Made by a program: the position numbers and the translations under genes. From NCBI GenBank assembly GCA_012064415.1, contig SSNU01000056.1, forward strand, positions 8,363 through 54,920: a stretch of DNA of 46,558 nt, given 5' to 3'. This DNA is from Gyrodactylus bullatarudis. Taxonomy: Eukaryota; Platyhelminthes; Monogenea; Gyrodactylidea; Gyrodactylidae. Positions within the stretch are counted from its first letter, which is position 1. Each line of letters begins with the position of its first letter. The notes under the pieces are model-generated. The model was not told the origin of the DNA, did no database searches, and was given only the letters and a program-made list of their open reading frames with translations. This document shows, piece by piece, positions 1 to 9,604 of the stretch.

Positions 1-202
1 AATGATTCGAGCAGGCGTTCTGAGCATGCACATTTTACGTACAACATTTTAATTTTTTATTGCCTTTGATGAATTTTGCATCAAGAGAAAAACGGGGTCC
101 TGGTTACATTGCTTTCAAAGTTGTTTTTTTACTTTAATCAGATGTTGGAAATGTTTCATTAATAATGAGTTAGTGATTGAATGGGTTTAACCAAACTTTC
201 AT
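1..202 (+). repeat. Left terminal inverted repeat of element A
   Basis: Starts AATGATTCGAGCAGGCG and ends AAACTTTCAT. Its reverse complement is found base for base at 3341-3542; I saw no mismatch. Arms of 200 bp are long for pogo-group elements, whose repeats are often only tens of bases. Confidence 0.93.
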
Positions 203-212
203 TTTTTGAATA

Positions 213-310
213 TCGAGTAGGGGATTAGACCAATCAGAAGCAGGGTCGAAGTAATAAATGCAAGTGCAATAGCTCAAAATTACGATTAGGGAATTTGACC
301 AATCAGAATA
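213..310 (+). promoter_or_regulatory. Paired subterminal direct repeat with CCAAT boxes
   Basis: Two copies of a roughly 27-bp direct repeat lie between the left arm and the transposase start codon: about 213-240 and 283-310. Both end in GACCAATCAGAA, so each contains a perfect CCAATCAG box (230-237 and 299-306). The position 60-150 bp before the ATG suits a promoter; subterminal repeats can also bind transposase. No TATA box is obvious. Function is inferred from position and sequence only. Confidence 0.5.
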
Positions 311-362
311 AGCCTCAAAAAGTTTAAATTGAATAACCTCAAACCCCAAATTAATTATCATC

Positions 363-2783
363 ATGGACGCTATCAAACAAGAGTTCTTTACCATTTACGA
401 CCGCATTCATGGAGCTTACCATTATGCTAGAAGACTTGGGGTATGTAAATTAACAATCACTGGATGGATTAGAGAAAAAGAGGCCTCCGATAATTTGAAT
501 TATCAAATTAGAGAAAGAATCAATCATTACAAATCTCTTCAAGTAATAATTGATAACGAGACACTCAAGTTCATCATCGACGAATCAAAACTTCAAGCTG
601 GCTACAAGAAGCATGTACCATTATCGAGAATCATAGATGAATTCGGTATTAATCTTTATAACGTAAGTTTTCAAAAAAATTGATATTCCTTTTAATCTTT
701 TTTACAATATCTTTCAGAGTGAAGCTCAACTTGTTACTGTTCTTCGTCAAAAGAATATTTTGGAAAGATGCAGCATTTTATTACTCCACATTACATTTGT
801 GAGAGATAATTCCAAATTCTGTGTTGCTGTCAAAATTGTTGGATCTCAAATTTCCATCCAGGAAAATTTTTCCAACAAAAAGATTAATGGTCTTATTACT
901 ACAATATGCAAGAGTCCCCATTTAGTTTTTAAACGGATCATAAAAATCCTTGAAACACTTTCAAATTCCGTATCATCTGTAATATTTTTCTCTGACAAAT
1001 GTTATTATGCCAGCCAAATGCGAAGATTGTCTGTGGTGTGGTCAAATATCAGAGTTAGTTCAATGTGCTTTTAATTTCTATTTCACTATCTAACTAAAGT
1101 TTCTCTAGCTTATTCCATATTCCTATCAGAGATCAACCCATAGGAACGTTGACACAATAACGAACATGAACGTGTTACTAGAGTCAACAATCGATTTTAA
1201 GAAGTCATTGAGCAAAATTGCCAAACAGATTCCTCAAATGGACCTTACATTTCTGAATTTGCGCATATGCTCCCAGAATAGGCTCATGGACCTCAGACAG
1301 AAATTACTCAAGTTAGGGAAGTACAAAGAATCTCTTATTATAGAGAGAATACAGAAGCTGCACTTTCCTAGTACGGGAACTCTAGGAAAAAAATTTGTAA
1401 CTTTTTATTTGCCTAAAGTAAGTATACTTTAATTTCTTTAAAATTTCTTGCACTAACTTGGAATTTTTTTCAGTATAAGTCCAAAAACAACCCGATTTAT
1501 GTTCGGCAATTGATAGGTGGATTGATGCTCGATCAAATCCCTAAGAGAGAAATCCTGGCATCAATAACTCTCACCCGAATGAGTATGCACAGATATTCCA
1601 AACTCCATTGGTTATCTTTTATTGATCAAAACTCAAAAGCGAGAAGATCAAATTTTCAAAATCAAAGCCAACTATCCCAGGCTCTGCATAATGAATTTCA
1701 GCTCAGCCAAGATTACATCAATCTTACTGAGTTGAAAGATAAATCCCTCAGAATAGCACACGATATGGGATTAGAAAATTTCAAAGCTTTTAAGTCGTTC
1801 ATAAGAAGGTTCATGAAGTTTCATAACCTTTCTTTACGAAAAGTAAGAGTCTATAAATGATATCAAATTTTATTCTTTATAAATTTTTTTTTCTTTAGAC
1901 TTCAGGAGAGAGACTTAGTGCTCCTATAGAGGCCATTGAAGATTTTCTTGCCAGAGTTCCTGAATTAACAAGAGGATATGATCCGCAAGATATCTGGAAT
2001 CTTGATGAAGCTGCCTGGTTTCTCTATGAAACAAGAAATCGTTTTGTAGTTAAGAGAGGTAAGATTTTTAAGCTATTTTATTGATTCATAAGTTACTATA
2101 ATTTCGTTTATTTCTAGGATCATCAGTTCCAGGATTCAAGGTAAACAAGGAACGACTTACAATTGTTTTTGCTTGTAGTGCAACAGGAGAGAAGAAAAAG
2201 CTTCTGGTTATAGGCAAATCGAATCGTCCTCGCGTATTACGTGGCCGGGATGACCTTTACGATCAGGTGGATTATGCCGCAAATCCATCTGCTTGGATGA
2301 ATCAAGATCTTTTCATGGAGTACCTAATTGACTGGGACGAGAGGCTCAAAATGGTAGATCGAAAAATCGTCCTTTTTATAGACGGAGCTAAAGGTCATGG
2401 GGAGCCTCAGGTTTTTGCCAATTATCTAGACAATATAAAAGTAGGTTTGATTGAATTAAGGACTTTAATATGAAATGCTAACTGTTTTTTTTATTTCAAA
2501 GCTGATTATGCTCCCTGCCAATTGTACGTCTGTTATTCAACCAATCGATGCTGGGATTGTCAAGAAATTCAAAACCAGTTATGTGAAAGAAATTGACTCA
2601 ATTCGAAGGTCAAGACATGTACGGTTGAAAGACTTCGAAAAGTGTCAAATTATGCGATATTTTGCAAGCAGCTATCTCCTCTTGGGACAGTATCGGACCA
2701 GAGATGATTCAAAAATGTTGGCAGAAGTCGAGGCTGATAACGACTCCAGAGCGAGTCGACGCACAAAGTTTGAGAGAGGTTAA
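363..2783 (+). CDS. Seven-exon Tigger-like DDE transposase of element A, 692 codons
   Basis: Catalyses cut-and-paste transposition. By splice signals and phase I read exons 363-662, 718-1053, 1109-1417, 1474-1842, 1899-2058, 2118-2440 and 2502-2783; all introns are GT-AG, 51-61 bp, and the joined frame stays open. Layout: a helix-turn-helix around residues 15-40 (YARRLGVCKLTITGWIREKE); a segment of about 210 residues in exons 2-3 that I do not recognise; a second DNA-binding region in exon 4 ending FMKFHNLSLRK; then the DDE core. Catalytic aspartates are in IWNLDEAAWF (codon at 2004), VLFIDGAKGH (2381) and SVIQPIDAGIV (2547), with 34 residues between the last two after splicing. Typical Tigger transposases are shorter, so the exon 2-3 segment is extra. 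A mobile-element gene rather than a host gene because it is flanked by the terminal repeats. Confidence 0.85.
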
Positions 2784-3340
2784 GCAATCTCTTGATTTTT
2801 TAAAGAGATAATTTAACGAGTTAAATTTGAAAGGTTCAATTGAACTTTTAAAAATGATCAATATAGAAGAGGATTTATTTGACGACAATTTTTTTATAGA
2901 TTTCGACGAATAAATTCAATTTTTGCGATCATTTTCTTGAATTTTTATGTAGTGTGCAGTATGAACCTCGCATAAACAGTTTTTACACGAAAAATAAACG
3001 GCCGACTAAAACTGTTTTCACGCTTAATTTTTTAAGGGACCTACCAATTTTTTAATAGCAATGAGTGTAGAACTGTGTTACCTAGAGATTTTCAATTAAG
3101 AAAGACTAATCATTATTATGATTTCTGTTACTCGAATGTTTTCTTTTGAGTAACTAAGGCTTTCCAGTTGTGATTTGTTTACTGAAAAGTTTATTTTAGA
3201 ATAAAAAAAATCCCCATCACCAACTCAGATTAGCATTCTTTTCTCACTTATCTAATTCAGCGGGATGTCTTTGCTACTGGATTGATAAAAATTTGTTAAG
3301 AACTTTTTTGTTACCAAGGGCTTGATTCTGTAAGTCTAAC

Positions 3341-3542
3341 ATGAAAGTTTGGTTAAACCCATTCAATCACTAACTCATTATTAATGAAACATTTCCAACA
3401 TCTGATTAAAGTAAAAAAACAACTTTGAAAGCAATGTAACCAGGACCCCGTTTTTCTCTTGATGCAAAATTCATCAAAGGCAATAAAAAATTAAAATGTT
3501 GTACGTAAAATGTGCATGCTCAGAACGCCTGCTCGAATCATT
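3341..3542 (-). repeat. Right terminal inverted repeat of element A
   Basis: Reverse complement of 1-202 over its full length. The arm begins right after CTAAC at 3336-3340 and ends ...CTCGAATCATT. Confidence 0.93.
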
Positions 3543-3545
3543 CTG

Positions 3546-3924
3546 TTCATTCATTTTTTTACATGACATGTTTTCTGTTCTTCCTTTCTATTTTTTGAGA
3601 ATTCCATTACATTGTATGATATGGTTAAATTACACACAAGGTACAAATGCATTAAATTGTACTGTGGGATTGCATTACATGAAAAGGTATGGTCACCCTA
3701 CACATGGTGTATGCTTTCCTATAACGTAAACCTTACATGGTCTGTGAGGAATTTTCCCCATGTTTCAATGTAAAACGGTTATTTAACCTGATTGGACGAT
3801 TTTTTTCACTGTTTCTTATATAATGTGGATTTAATTATTTTTTCGACAATTTTGTAACATGATGCAGGGTTCCTACAGTAATTTAAATCAAAATTATTTT
3901 GTTCTTCTGTATGAAGATAGGTTT
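3546..3924. other. Unassigned AT-rich flank
   Basis: I see no gene or repeat structure here. The stretch follows element A and precedes the fold-back repeat. Confidence 0.5.
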
Positions 3925-4170
3925 GAAGTTTTTCTTCTTTATTCGGCAACTTATTGTGCATGTTCCAGCACTCTCAACAAGAACATACTGGGGACAGATG
4001 TGATAGATGTATTGAGAATACCGAGACTAGGACAAATTTGCCCAAACTGTGATTATGAAGTTATGAATATTACCATTAATAAGGATGAGATCATAGCTAA
4101 AGTCAGGAAGATGAATGATGAGAGTGCTGGAACATGCACAATAAGTTGCCGAATAAAGAAGAAAAACTTC
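3925..4170. repeat. Fold-back repeat with 52-bp arms
   Basis: A 52-bp sequence at 3925-3976 (GAAGTTTTTCTTC...) is repeated exactly in reverse complement at 4119-4170, separated by about 142 bp. The flanks just outside remain partly alike. The short length and perfect arms suggest a MITE or other fold-back element, or the ends of a deleted larger transposon. The spacer encodes CPNCDYEVMNITINKDEII in one frame, which I cannot place. No clear target duplication. Confidence 0.7.
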
Positions 4171-4189
4171 ACATATCTTGTTACATTTT

Positions 4190-4640
4190 AATATTTTCTG
4201 TTTTTGCATGGGGTTAGTTGAGACCTTGAAAACCATCCCTTTATTTCACCAACTTCAGTACTGACTTTGAAATTTCCACTTTTTTCTGCAATCACCAACC
4301 CAAGCAAATTCTTGTCGTCAGTTTTTCCTCTATCAATTTCAGGAATAGGAAGAATAACAGAGTCATTTAGAGAAATTTCTGGAATTTTTTGATCATTTAG
4401 CATCTTCTTGGCATTTTCTTTCATTGATTCGCGACAAAATTTTCTTATATCTGATAAAGCATCTATTCGAAAATCTGAAGGAAGATAATTAGAATTATTT
4501 TATAAAAATTTTGAGTCAACTTACTAGGTTGAATTTCCTCTAGGCTTTCATCAAAAATATAGTCTGTGAAATCGTCGGAGACTCTTAAAATAATCAAGTT
4601 TGGACCTAATGTGTGACATAGTTTTAATATTAGTTAGGTC
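4190..4640 (-). pseudogene. Small spliced gene remnant of an unnamed conserved family
   Basis: On the minus strand an upstream coding piece (VSDDFTDYIFDESLEEIQP, about 4530-4615) is followed by a good donor (GTAAGT, near 4526), a roughly 50-bp intron, an acceptor (CCTTCAG, near 4478) and a second piece that runs to a stop near 4188. The second piece contains SVILPIPEIDRGKTDDKN, LLGLVIAEKSGNFKVSTE and GWFSRSQLTPC. From memory this resembles a short domain that recurs in proteins linked to mobile elements in arthropods and vertebrates, with a VPIPDVDR-like motif and an FSRNQ-like end; I cannot name it with certainty. Both ends look incomplete: no promoter or first exon is visible upstream, where a non-LTR fragment begins. 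Confidence 0.45.
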
Positions 4641-4697
4641 GTGACTGTCTGATAATTTTTTTTATCAATCATATTATATGATGATAGTAAATAGTGA

Positions 4698-5540
4698 TTA
4701 GGGGGGGTTTCTGAGGTTATATGAGTTTTCAAATAAGTTAACAGATTCAGCAAATGATTTAACAATAATAACATATCTTCTAACCCAGAGAGGGTTGAGC
4801 CCAGAGACTAATATGCGAGAATTATAAGATTTTAAATCAGGATATAAGAAATAGAGGAATCTAGATTGAATATGCTCAATTTCGAGAGATTTTTCAAAAG
4901 TGAGGGAACAAGGGGAGAGATAATAATCGAGGTTATTTAAGACTAAAGCTTTGAAAGCCTTCAGCCTTAAATTAACGGACCTAGAGAATTTTAGAATTGA
5001 GAAAATAGTGGATTTTATTTTAGGGAGATTAGAGAGAGGGTCAATTTTAAGTCCATCAGAGATACTGAAACCCAGGTCCAAAGTTAAGGAGACAATTTCT
5101 CCAGGAAGTAGAAGAGATTCCGAGAGGGTTGCAGGGAGACCAGCTGGGAGTAACAATTTACATTTATCTCTATTAATATAGAGCCCCATGGCCTCAAGGG
5201 AACCTTTAAGAAGACAGAAGTTGTGATTTATTTTCAATATATCAAGGGAATTTTTCACCTTGAAGACTAATTTGAAATCGTCAGCAAATTTAAGGAGAAC
5301 ACCCTCAATGTTCTCCAGGAGCTGAATATCAGCGAAGCAAATATTTAAAGAGAAGTGGACTGATTATTGAACCCTGGGGAACACCCGAGTTGATTGATTA
5401 GTGGTTTACTAGTGGTGGAGTTAAAGGAAACAAATTGTTTCCGATTAGAGAGAAAAAAAATTGTTAGATTAATTATATGTGGGCAAATTTTAAGTTGAAT
5501 AAGCTTTTTTTTAATAAAAGAGCTGAGTAGTCGTCTTCTG
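4698..5540 (-). pseudogene. 5'-truncated non-LTR retrotransposon fragment (reverse transcriptase C-terminal part)
   Basis: Reading on the minus strand, the fragment starts in the reverse transcriptase palm: SGVPQGSIISPLLF near 5380, a frameshift and stop, then the catalytic FADDFKLVF near 5270, followed by 186 open codons to the stop at 4698. The rest includes MGLYINRDKCKLLLPAGLPA and SGLNPLWVRRYV. It matches the longer copy at 44006-46400 segment by segment, so both belong to one family, of jockey/CR1-like type by its general motifs. The 5' part is missing, as is usual after incomplete target-primed reverse transcription. Dead copy. Confidence 0.85.
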
Positions 5541-5544
5541 GTTA

Positions 5545-5985
5545 TTTTTGTCAGGACATTTTTAATTCGTATAATCTGCTCATACCTTGAATATTCATTA
5601 TAGAAACTAATAATTACACTAACATTAAGAAAAATAAAAGTAATTAGATGTCAAAGGTTATGATGCAAAGCTTCGTTATAAACAATCTTAGTCACAGATG
5701 AAAAAAGGGGGTCAATACACTATCAAATGCAAAATTTTCAAGCCTTTATTCTTCAATAATAAATTATGACTCATGAGAAAAAATATAACCAAAAATATGA
5801 CTTATGAAGGAAAAGCATATGTATATGACTTAAAAATTCCGTTAAATTTCGGAATTTTTTTTCATGATTGATGTTATTAGATTCAGAATCTGCTGTATAT
5901 TTACATATCTAAATATGCTAAAATATGAATTGCCCTGGTTATTATTAATGGTTCAAGAATCAGTAATAGTTGGGCATTTTGATTC
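5545..5985. other. No recognised feature
   Basis: AT-rich sequence between the non-LTR fragment and a Tigger relic. I found no reading frame, repeat pair or motif worth calling. Confidence 0.5.
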
Positions 5986-5989
5986 AAAT

Positions 5990-6275
5990 GTCGACAAAAC
6001 ATTAAGAATTTAAAAATATATGGTGAAGGCAAAGATATTGATTGGAACGTCGTAGAAGGATGGATCATGGATAATCAAGATGAGCTAAATTCATACCCAG
6101 AAAACAATATTTTCAATTTTCATGAAACTTCTGTTTTACCAAAATAGAGGTTCTATAACATTAGATACAAGCTCACTTAATTCTCGAGGTTCGAAAGTAT
6201 CTAAAAATCAACTGACTGTAGTTGCTTGTTGCAGTATGAATGGAGAAATATATCCTCCTTTAGTCATTGGTAAGA
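5990..6275 (+). pseudogene. Tigger-like transposase fragment with a lost catalytic aspartate
   Basis: Encodes GEGKDIDWNVVEGWIMDNQ, then ENNIFNFHETSVLP, a stop, and after it SKNQLTVVACCSMNGEIYPP and LVIG followed by a GTAAGA donor. This is the start of a Tigger DDE core: in the family the first catalytic residue lies in N-x-D-E-T-x, and here the D is H. The stop just after it and the missing second half confirm a dead relic. It differs from elements A and B, so at least two Tigger lineages are represented in the window. Confidence 0.75.
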
Positions 6276-7260
6276 TAATTTTCTATTCCTTTTTTTATAT
6301 TTTCCTAATTTTTTCTCAAAGAACCTCAATATATTCTCCACTGTATGCCATAAGAAGGAATTTGAAGGAACAAGAAAGGAGACTTAATTGAATCTTATCT
6401 ATCTGAATATCTATTCAAGCACTTCTACAAAGAGAACAGAATGCAAGAGTTTATTTAAATTATACATGAACTTGATCCAAATGAATAAATAGTATTCTCA
6501 ATAAACTTAAATTTTTACAATATAATATATATTATATATATATGAGAGTTGAGTTAACTAGAAATGGATTTTTTTGAGATATAATGTTTATGGATTGATA
6601 CATAACTTCATTTTATCAGCATTCTCAAAAGATATCTCACTGATAGGAAAATTAAAGATGTTTGATTGAGCCATGATGATTATTAAATATGATGAATATT
6701 AGTTGTCTTCTATTGAGTTAATTTAAATACAAATTGTTATTTTGAATAATATGTTTTGTTTACACATGTAGAATTCTCAAAAAAGAATTTTTAGTACTTA
6801 TGTCAATGAGAGAAATTAGTCTTATGTTGGAGTATTAAATGTTATTATTGATAACTGAGGATCAAATATAATTGTGTTAGGATTAAAACTGGCCAGTCTT
6901 CTTGTATTCAGTTGAACATTGACCTTGATCCAGGAATTATTGCTGAAATAGTTCTGAAAAGTTTGATGTAAAGTCATATTGTCAATAAATTTATTTTTTT
7001 CCATTGATAAATATGCAACATGCGTTATTCATGAATTTTATATAATGAACATTTTTTTAAATATTAGTAAAATCTTGCTAGGGTGCAAGTTCATGTAGTA
7101 AGTTTACACTTAAAGAAAGTATTTATGATTTAAATATTAATGATATATATTTCTAGGTATCAAAGAAAGATGTGTAAATCCTACTTTGAGTCGAATTGAA
7201 AGTAACTCATTTTTTTGGAAATATTTCTTACAATAATTAGCGAAATCATCAAATTTTTAG
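6275..7260. other. Long AT-rich stretch without a recognised gene
   Basis: Contains a simple TA-rich run at about 6515-6542. The remaining sequence is AT-rich; I saw no coding similarity or paired repeat. Confidence 0.5.
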
Positions 7261-7261
7261 A

Positions 7262-7400
7262 TTTATCTTCAAATCAAATTGACAAAGAAATTCGTGAGGT
7301 TCACGAGAAAAACAGAAAACGAATTAAAGAGAACAGAAATGAACAACAGTGGAGAGAAAAGTGAAAAATCTTACATAGGCCAAGGTAGTTGAAGGTTATA
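7262..7400 (-). repeat. Decayed Penelope-like 3' tail, minus strand
   Basis: The reverse complement of 7330-7400 reads TTCAACTACCTTGGCCTATG, then a pyrimidine-rich tract and CTCTCCACTGTTG, as in the coding end and tail of the Penelope-like copies at 8335, 26335 and 30165 on the plus strand. The downstream half of the tail hairpin seen in those copies is lost here. It marks the 3' end of a minus-strand element whose reverse transcriptase part lies at 7885-8300. Confidence 0.7.
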
Positions 7401-7429
7401 GTTATAATTCTTCTAATTACATAAGTTTG

Positions 7430-7885
7430 GTTTATATATATAGGCTATCACGTCTGTTGAAAGGTTTTACATCATCAGATATTGTTTTTGGCTACTCGGT
7501 AGATAGCATCGTATGCTTGGGACACTGTAAGTTTCCAGAGCAATCAAATCGGGTTCAATAGGGGCTGAACGAAGTGGGATCAACTGCAATTACAGCGTCT
7601 TCGTTATTATCGGGATACAAACGAGACAGGACATCAGCATGACCGAAGGACTTGGTCTGAACATATGCAATATCATAATTATAGCCCCTTGAAAAAATGC
7701 CCATCTTTGGAGTCTTCTTGCTGAGGTCTCTTAAATGTCTTTTTTGGGATTAAAAATATGCACTAATGTTTCATGGTCTGTTTGAAGTTTTAAGTGACGT
7801 GCAAAAAGATAATTGTGAAATTTCTCGTTTGCGTACACAATTGCTAGTCCCTCTTTCGATTTGGGCGTATCCTTCTTGAGCTTTA
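7430..7885 (-). pseudogene. Ty3/gypsy RNase H fragment
   Basis: Minus-strand reading in three frames gives LAIVYANEKFHNYLFARHLK, LQTDHETLVHIF, ARRLQRWAFF and then, after frameshifts, DIAYVQTKSFGHADVLSRL. These are the ordered landmarks of the RNase H domain at the end of a Ty3/gypsy reverse transcriptase: the TDHxxL block, the RRLxRW block and the HADxLSR end. Frameshifts and a stop after HIFNPKKDI show it is dead. It lies between the reverse transcriptase part and the tail of a Penelope-like element on the same strand. No long terminal repeat or integrase part is visible next to it. Confidence 0.78.
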
Positions 7886-8300
7886 TCTAAGCTCTTGAAA
7901 AGATTGAAGAAGGGGAGCCACCTGTCGTTATGCTTGTGGTATTTCCTCTGGACTATTCTTCTTATCCTCTTTCCTAGGCCAATTACTAAGCCAACTTTAT
8001 GTGAAATAGGACTAAAACTGGCATAATGGAGATATTTACCATTGTCAGTCTTTTTCTTGAAAATGTTTCTTTGAATTGACCCATCTTGTTTTCTGGTTAG
8101 TTTCACATCTAAGAAGCTTAAAAAATTATTAAATTCTTTTTCCATAGTAAACTTGATATTTGGATGAAATAAGTTCATCTTTAAGAAAAAATCATGATGA
8201 TACGTTAGGCTTCATCAAAATAAGTGTCATCGACATATCTGATGTACACATCAGTAAAAGAATTGATTGTTTCAGACATTTTATTCAGTTCTAACCAGCC
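7885..8300 (-). pseudogene. Penelope-like element, end of reverse transcriptase and linker
   Basis: On the minus strand the catalytic block IRYVDDTYF lies near 8240, followed by HPNIKFTMEKEFNNFLSFLD and VKLTRKQDGS, then GLVIGLGKRIRRIV near 7960-7985, all typical of the region after the palm in Penelope-like reverse transcriptases. The frame breaks between YVDD and the next block. The same VIGLGKRIRRI block opens the copy at 25745. The GIY-YIG domain expected downstream is replaced by the gypsy RNase H fragment. Confidence 0.8.
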
Positions 8301-8358
8301 TAAGAAGATATCTACTATTATCTATTATTCTTATAATCTTCAACTACCTTGGCCTATG

Positions 8359-8424
8359 TGAGCTTTTTCACTTTTCTCTCCACTGTTGCTACTTTTTGGA
8401 GAGTTTTGGTGTTTTTTTAGCTCA
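8359..8424 (+). ncRNA. Conserved nested stem-loop in Penelope-like 3' tail (copy 1)
   Basis: Three nested pairings: TGAGC with GCTCA, CACT with GGTG (one wobble pair), and CTCTCC with GGAGAG, closing a 16-base loop. The same structure with sequence changes is at 26357-26425 and 30182-30247. It starts at the stop codon TGA. Confidence 0.55.
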
Positions 8425-8514
8425 TATTCTGATTTTCTTTGACGTTCACTATTTCTTTCATAATTTGTAAATTATTATCTTCAATGAATTCTTAACTTTA
8501 ATCATTTTTAAAGT

Positions 8515-8553
8515 ATTGCTACTGACGATGCTTTATGAAATCTACATATGGCT
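8515..8553 (+). ncRNA. Hammerhead-like motif, degenerate (copy 1)
   Basis: CTGACGA (8522-8528), eight bases, GAAA (8537-8540), six bases, TA, then TGGC. GCTA just before the core can pair with TGGC just after it (one G-U), as helix I requires. The eight bases between the cores do not form helix II, so this copy is probably inactive. Confidence 0.4.
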
Positions 8554-8824
8554 TTAATATAATCTCTTTAATATTCCAAAAATTCATGTTAGATCGCATG
8601 AGGACATCACTTTATTATCTTGACAATGGCTGTGAGTAGACAATTCAAGAACCCTTGCCAGTGACTCCTTCTATGAGTATTCAAATCTTTTTTCCCAAGA
8701 AACTCGGTGTATGTCGATTGTTTGATGAATATTTGCCTTCAACGAGTCATCTTGAAATTGACTGTAGAAGATTGGTTCACCTCTTGGGAATGAGAATTCC
8801 TTACCGCATTTTAACGACTAGAAG

Positions 8825-8950
8825 AACGTTACCGATTGTTAAATCCGGAAACAAGAAATTACGAGGTCGTTGACAAATTCATAAATACTTATCGGTGTTG
8901 TGAGATGGCAGCTGAGGCCTGGGAAGATACAAGAGACAAGAATGGTACAA
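8825..8950 (+). pseudogene. Tigger-like transposase C-terminal fragment
   Basis: Encodes LEERYRLLNPETRNYEVVDK then FINTYRCCEMAAEAWEDTRD. The closest match in the window is the C-terminal end of the Tigger relic at 16630-17400, which has YRCCQMAAQAWEDVTA. In this family the segment follows the third catalytic aspartate. Nothing recognisable of the catalytic core is left upstream, so this is a short relic. Confidence 0.65.
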
Positions 8951-9229
8951 TTGAAAGTGACAGTTGATGATTTTGTCCTAAACTTTTATAGCATCAAAAC
9001 AGCTTCAAGAAGAAATGCCAGACTTTACGTTATAAGAAGCTGTAAAATGTTCCGAGGTAATTATTTGCTAGCTGAAGCATTTGAAAGAATAAATTTTTAT
9101 TAAATATTAATTGTTTGTTATCATTTCCAGGATCATTTAGGAATAACAAGATGCTAATTGATGTTGATTTAGTTTTTTCTATTCTACAATCAAATTTCAG
9201 ATAAAGTTTCCTCATCACTGAATTTAAAA

Positions 9230-9600
9230 AAACATTCTTGTTAGATAAACAGTAGCTTTGGAGAATAGACCGAGGGCCTTAACCCTGGCGCTGGAAGTTG
9301 GATCCTGAAATACGATCCTGATAGGTGCCAATTTGTCTCTATTTGAACCAGTGATCCTATTGATTTTGTCATCAAATCGAATAAACTGTTTGATCATTAC
9401 GAATCTTGTATATGAAAGGCAGTTTTTGACAGCAGAATATTCATAGTCATCATCCCAAAGACCCATATTTTTCTGCTTAGAAACTCCAAATTATAACATG
9501 ATCCCTATCCATTTACGAGGTTCGTCTATACTTATTCTTGGACTACTTGATTTTCGATGGTCCATATACTTGTTGGTATATTTTACGATATCCGAGAATT
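9230..9600 (-). pseudogene. piggyBac-like transposase fragment
   Basis: Minus-strand reading: IVKYTNKYMDH, then PRKWIGIML, a stop, FGVSKQKNMGLWDDDYE, YTRFVMIKQFIRFDDKINR and DKLAPIRIVFQ. These are the N-terminal half of the piggyBac transposase domain (DDE_Tnp_1_7 type): the T-N-x-Y block, the IGIL block, the LW block, the LRFDD block and the PIR block, in order. The catalytic half is absent and there is an internal stop. It is closely related to the piece at 13085-13253, which ends with the same GVSKQKNM. Confidence 0.82.
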
Positions 9601-9604
9601 TTTG

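Larger units (their letters stand above)
1..3542 (+). mobile_element. Tigger/pogo-like DNA transposon, element A, apparently intact
   Basis: A 3.54-kb unit bounded by two identical 202-bp arms in opposite orientation (1-202 and 3341-3542), enclosing a multi-exon DDE transposase gene. The arm begins at base 1, so the true left end may lie outside the window; the three bases after the right arm are CTG, which would fit a CAG...CTG end, but the next bases are TT, not the TA expected for this superfamily. Identical arms and an open coding sequence point to recent activity. It has the same transposase layout as element B at 39577-43374. Family placement rests on the DDE motifs and is secure; subgroup is not resolved. 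Confidence 0.88.
8305..8553 (+). mobile_element. Penelope-like 3' end, plus strand
   Basis: Begins with the last codons of the element's protein (YSYNLQLPWP-like, near 8325-8358) and continues with a 3' untranslated tail closely matching 26335-26560 and 30165-30380. The tail holds a nested stem at 8359-8424 and a hammerhead-like core at 8515-8553. It faces away from the minus-strand piece at 7885-8300, so the two form an inverted pair. Confidence 0.75.

Noticed and set aside
363..2783. Element A gene considered as a host CENP-B-like gene
   Set aside because: It is enclosed by identical terminal inverted repeats and has an intact DDE triad.
6515..6542. TA-rich run as a microsatellite or promoter
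   Set aside because: Short, irregular, and without a gene nearby.
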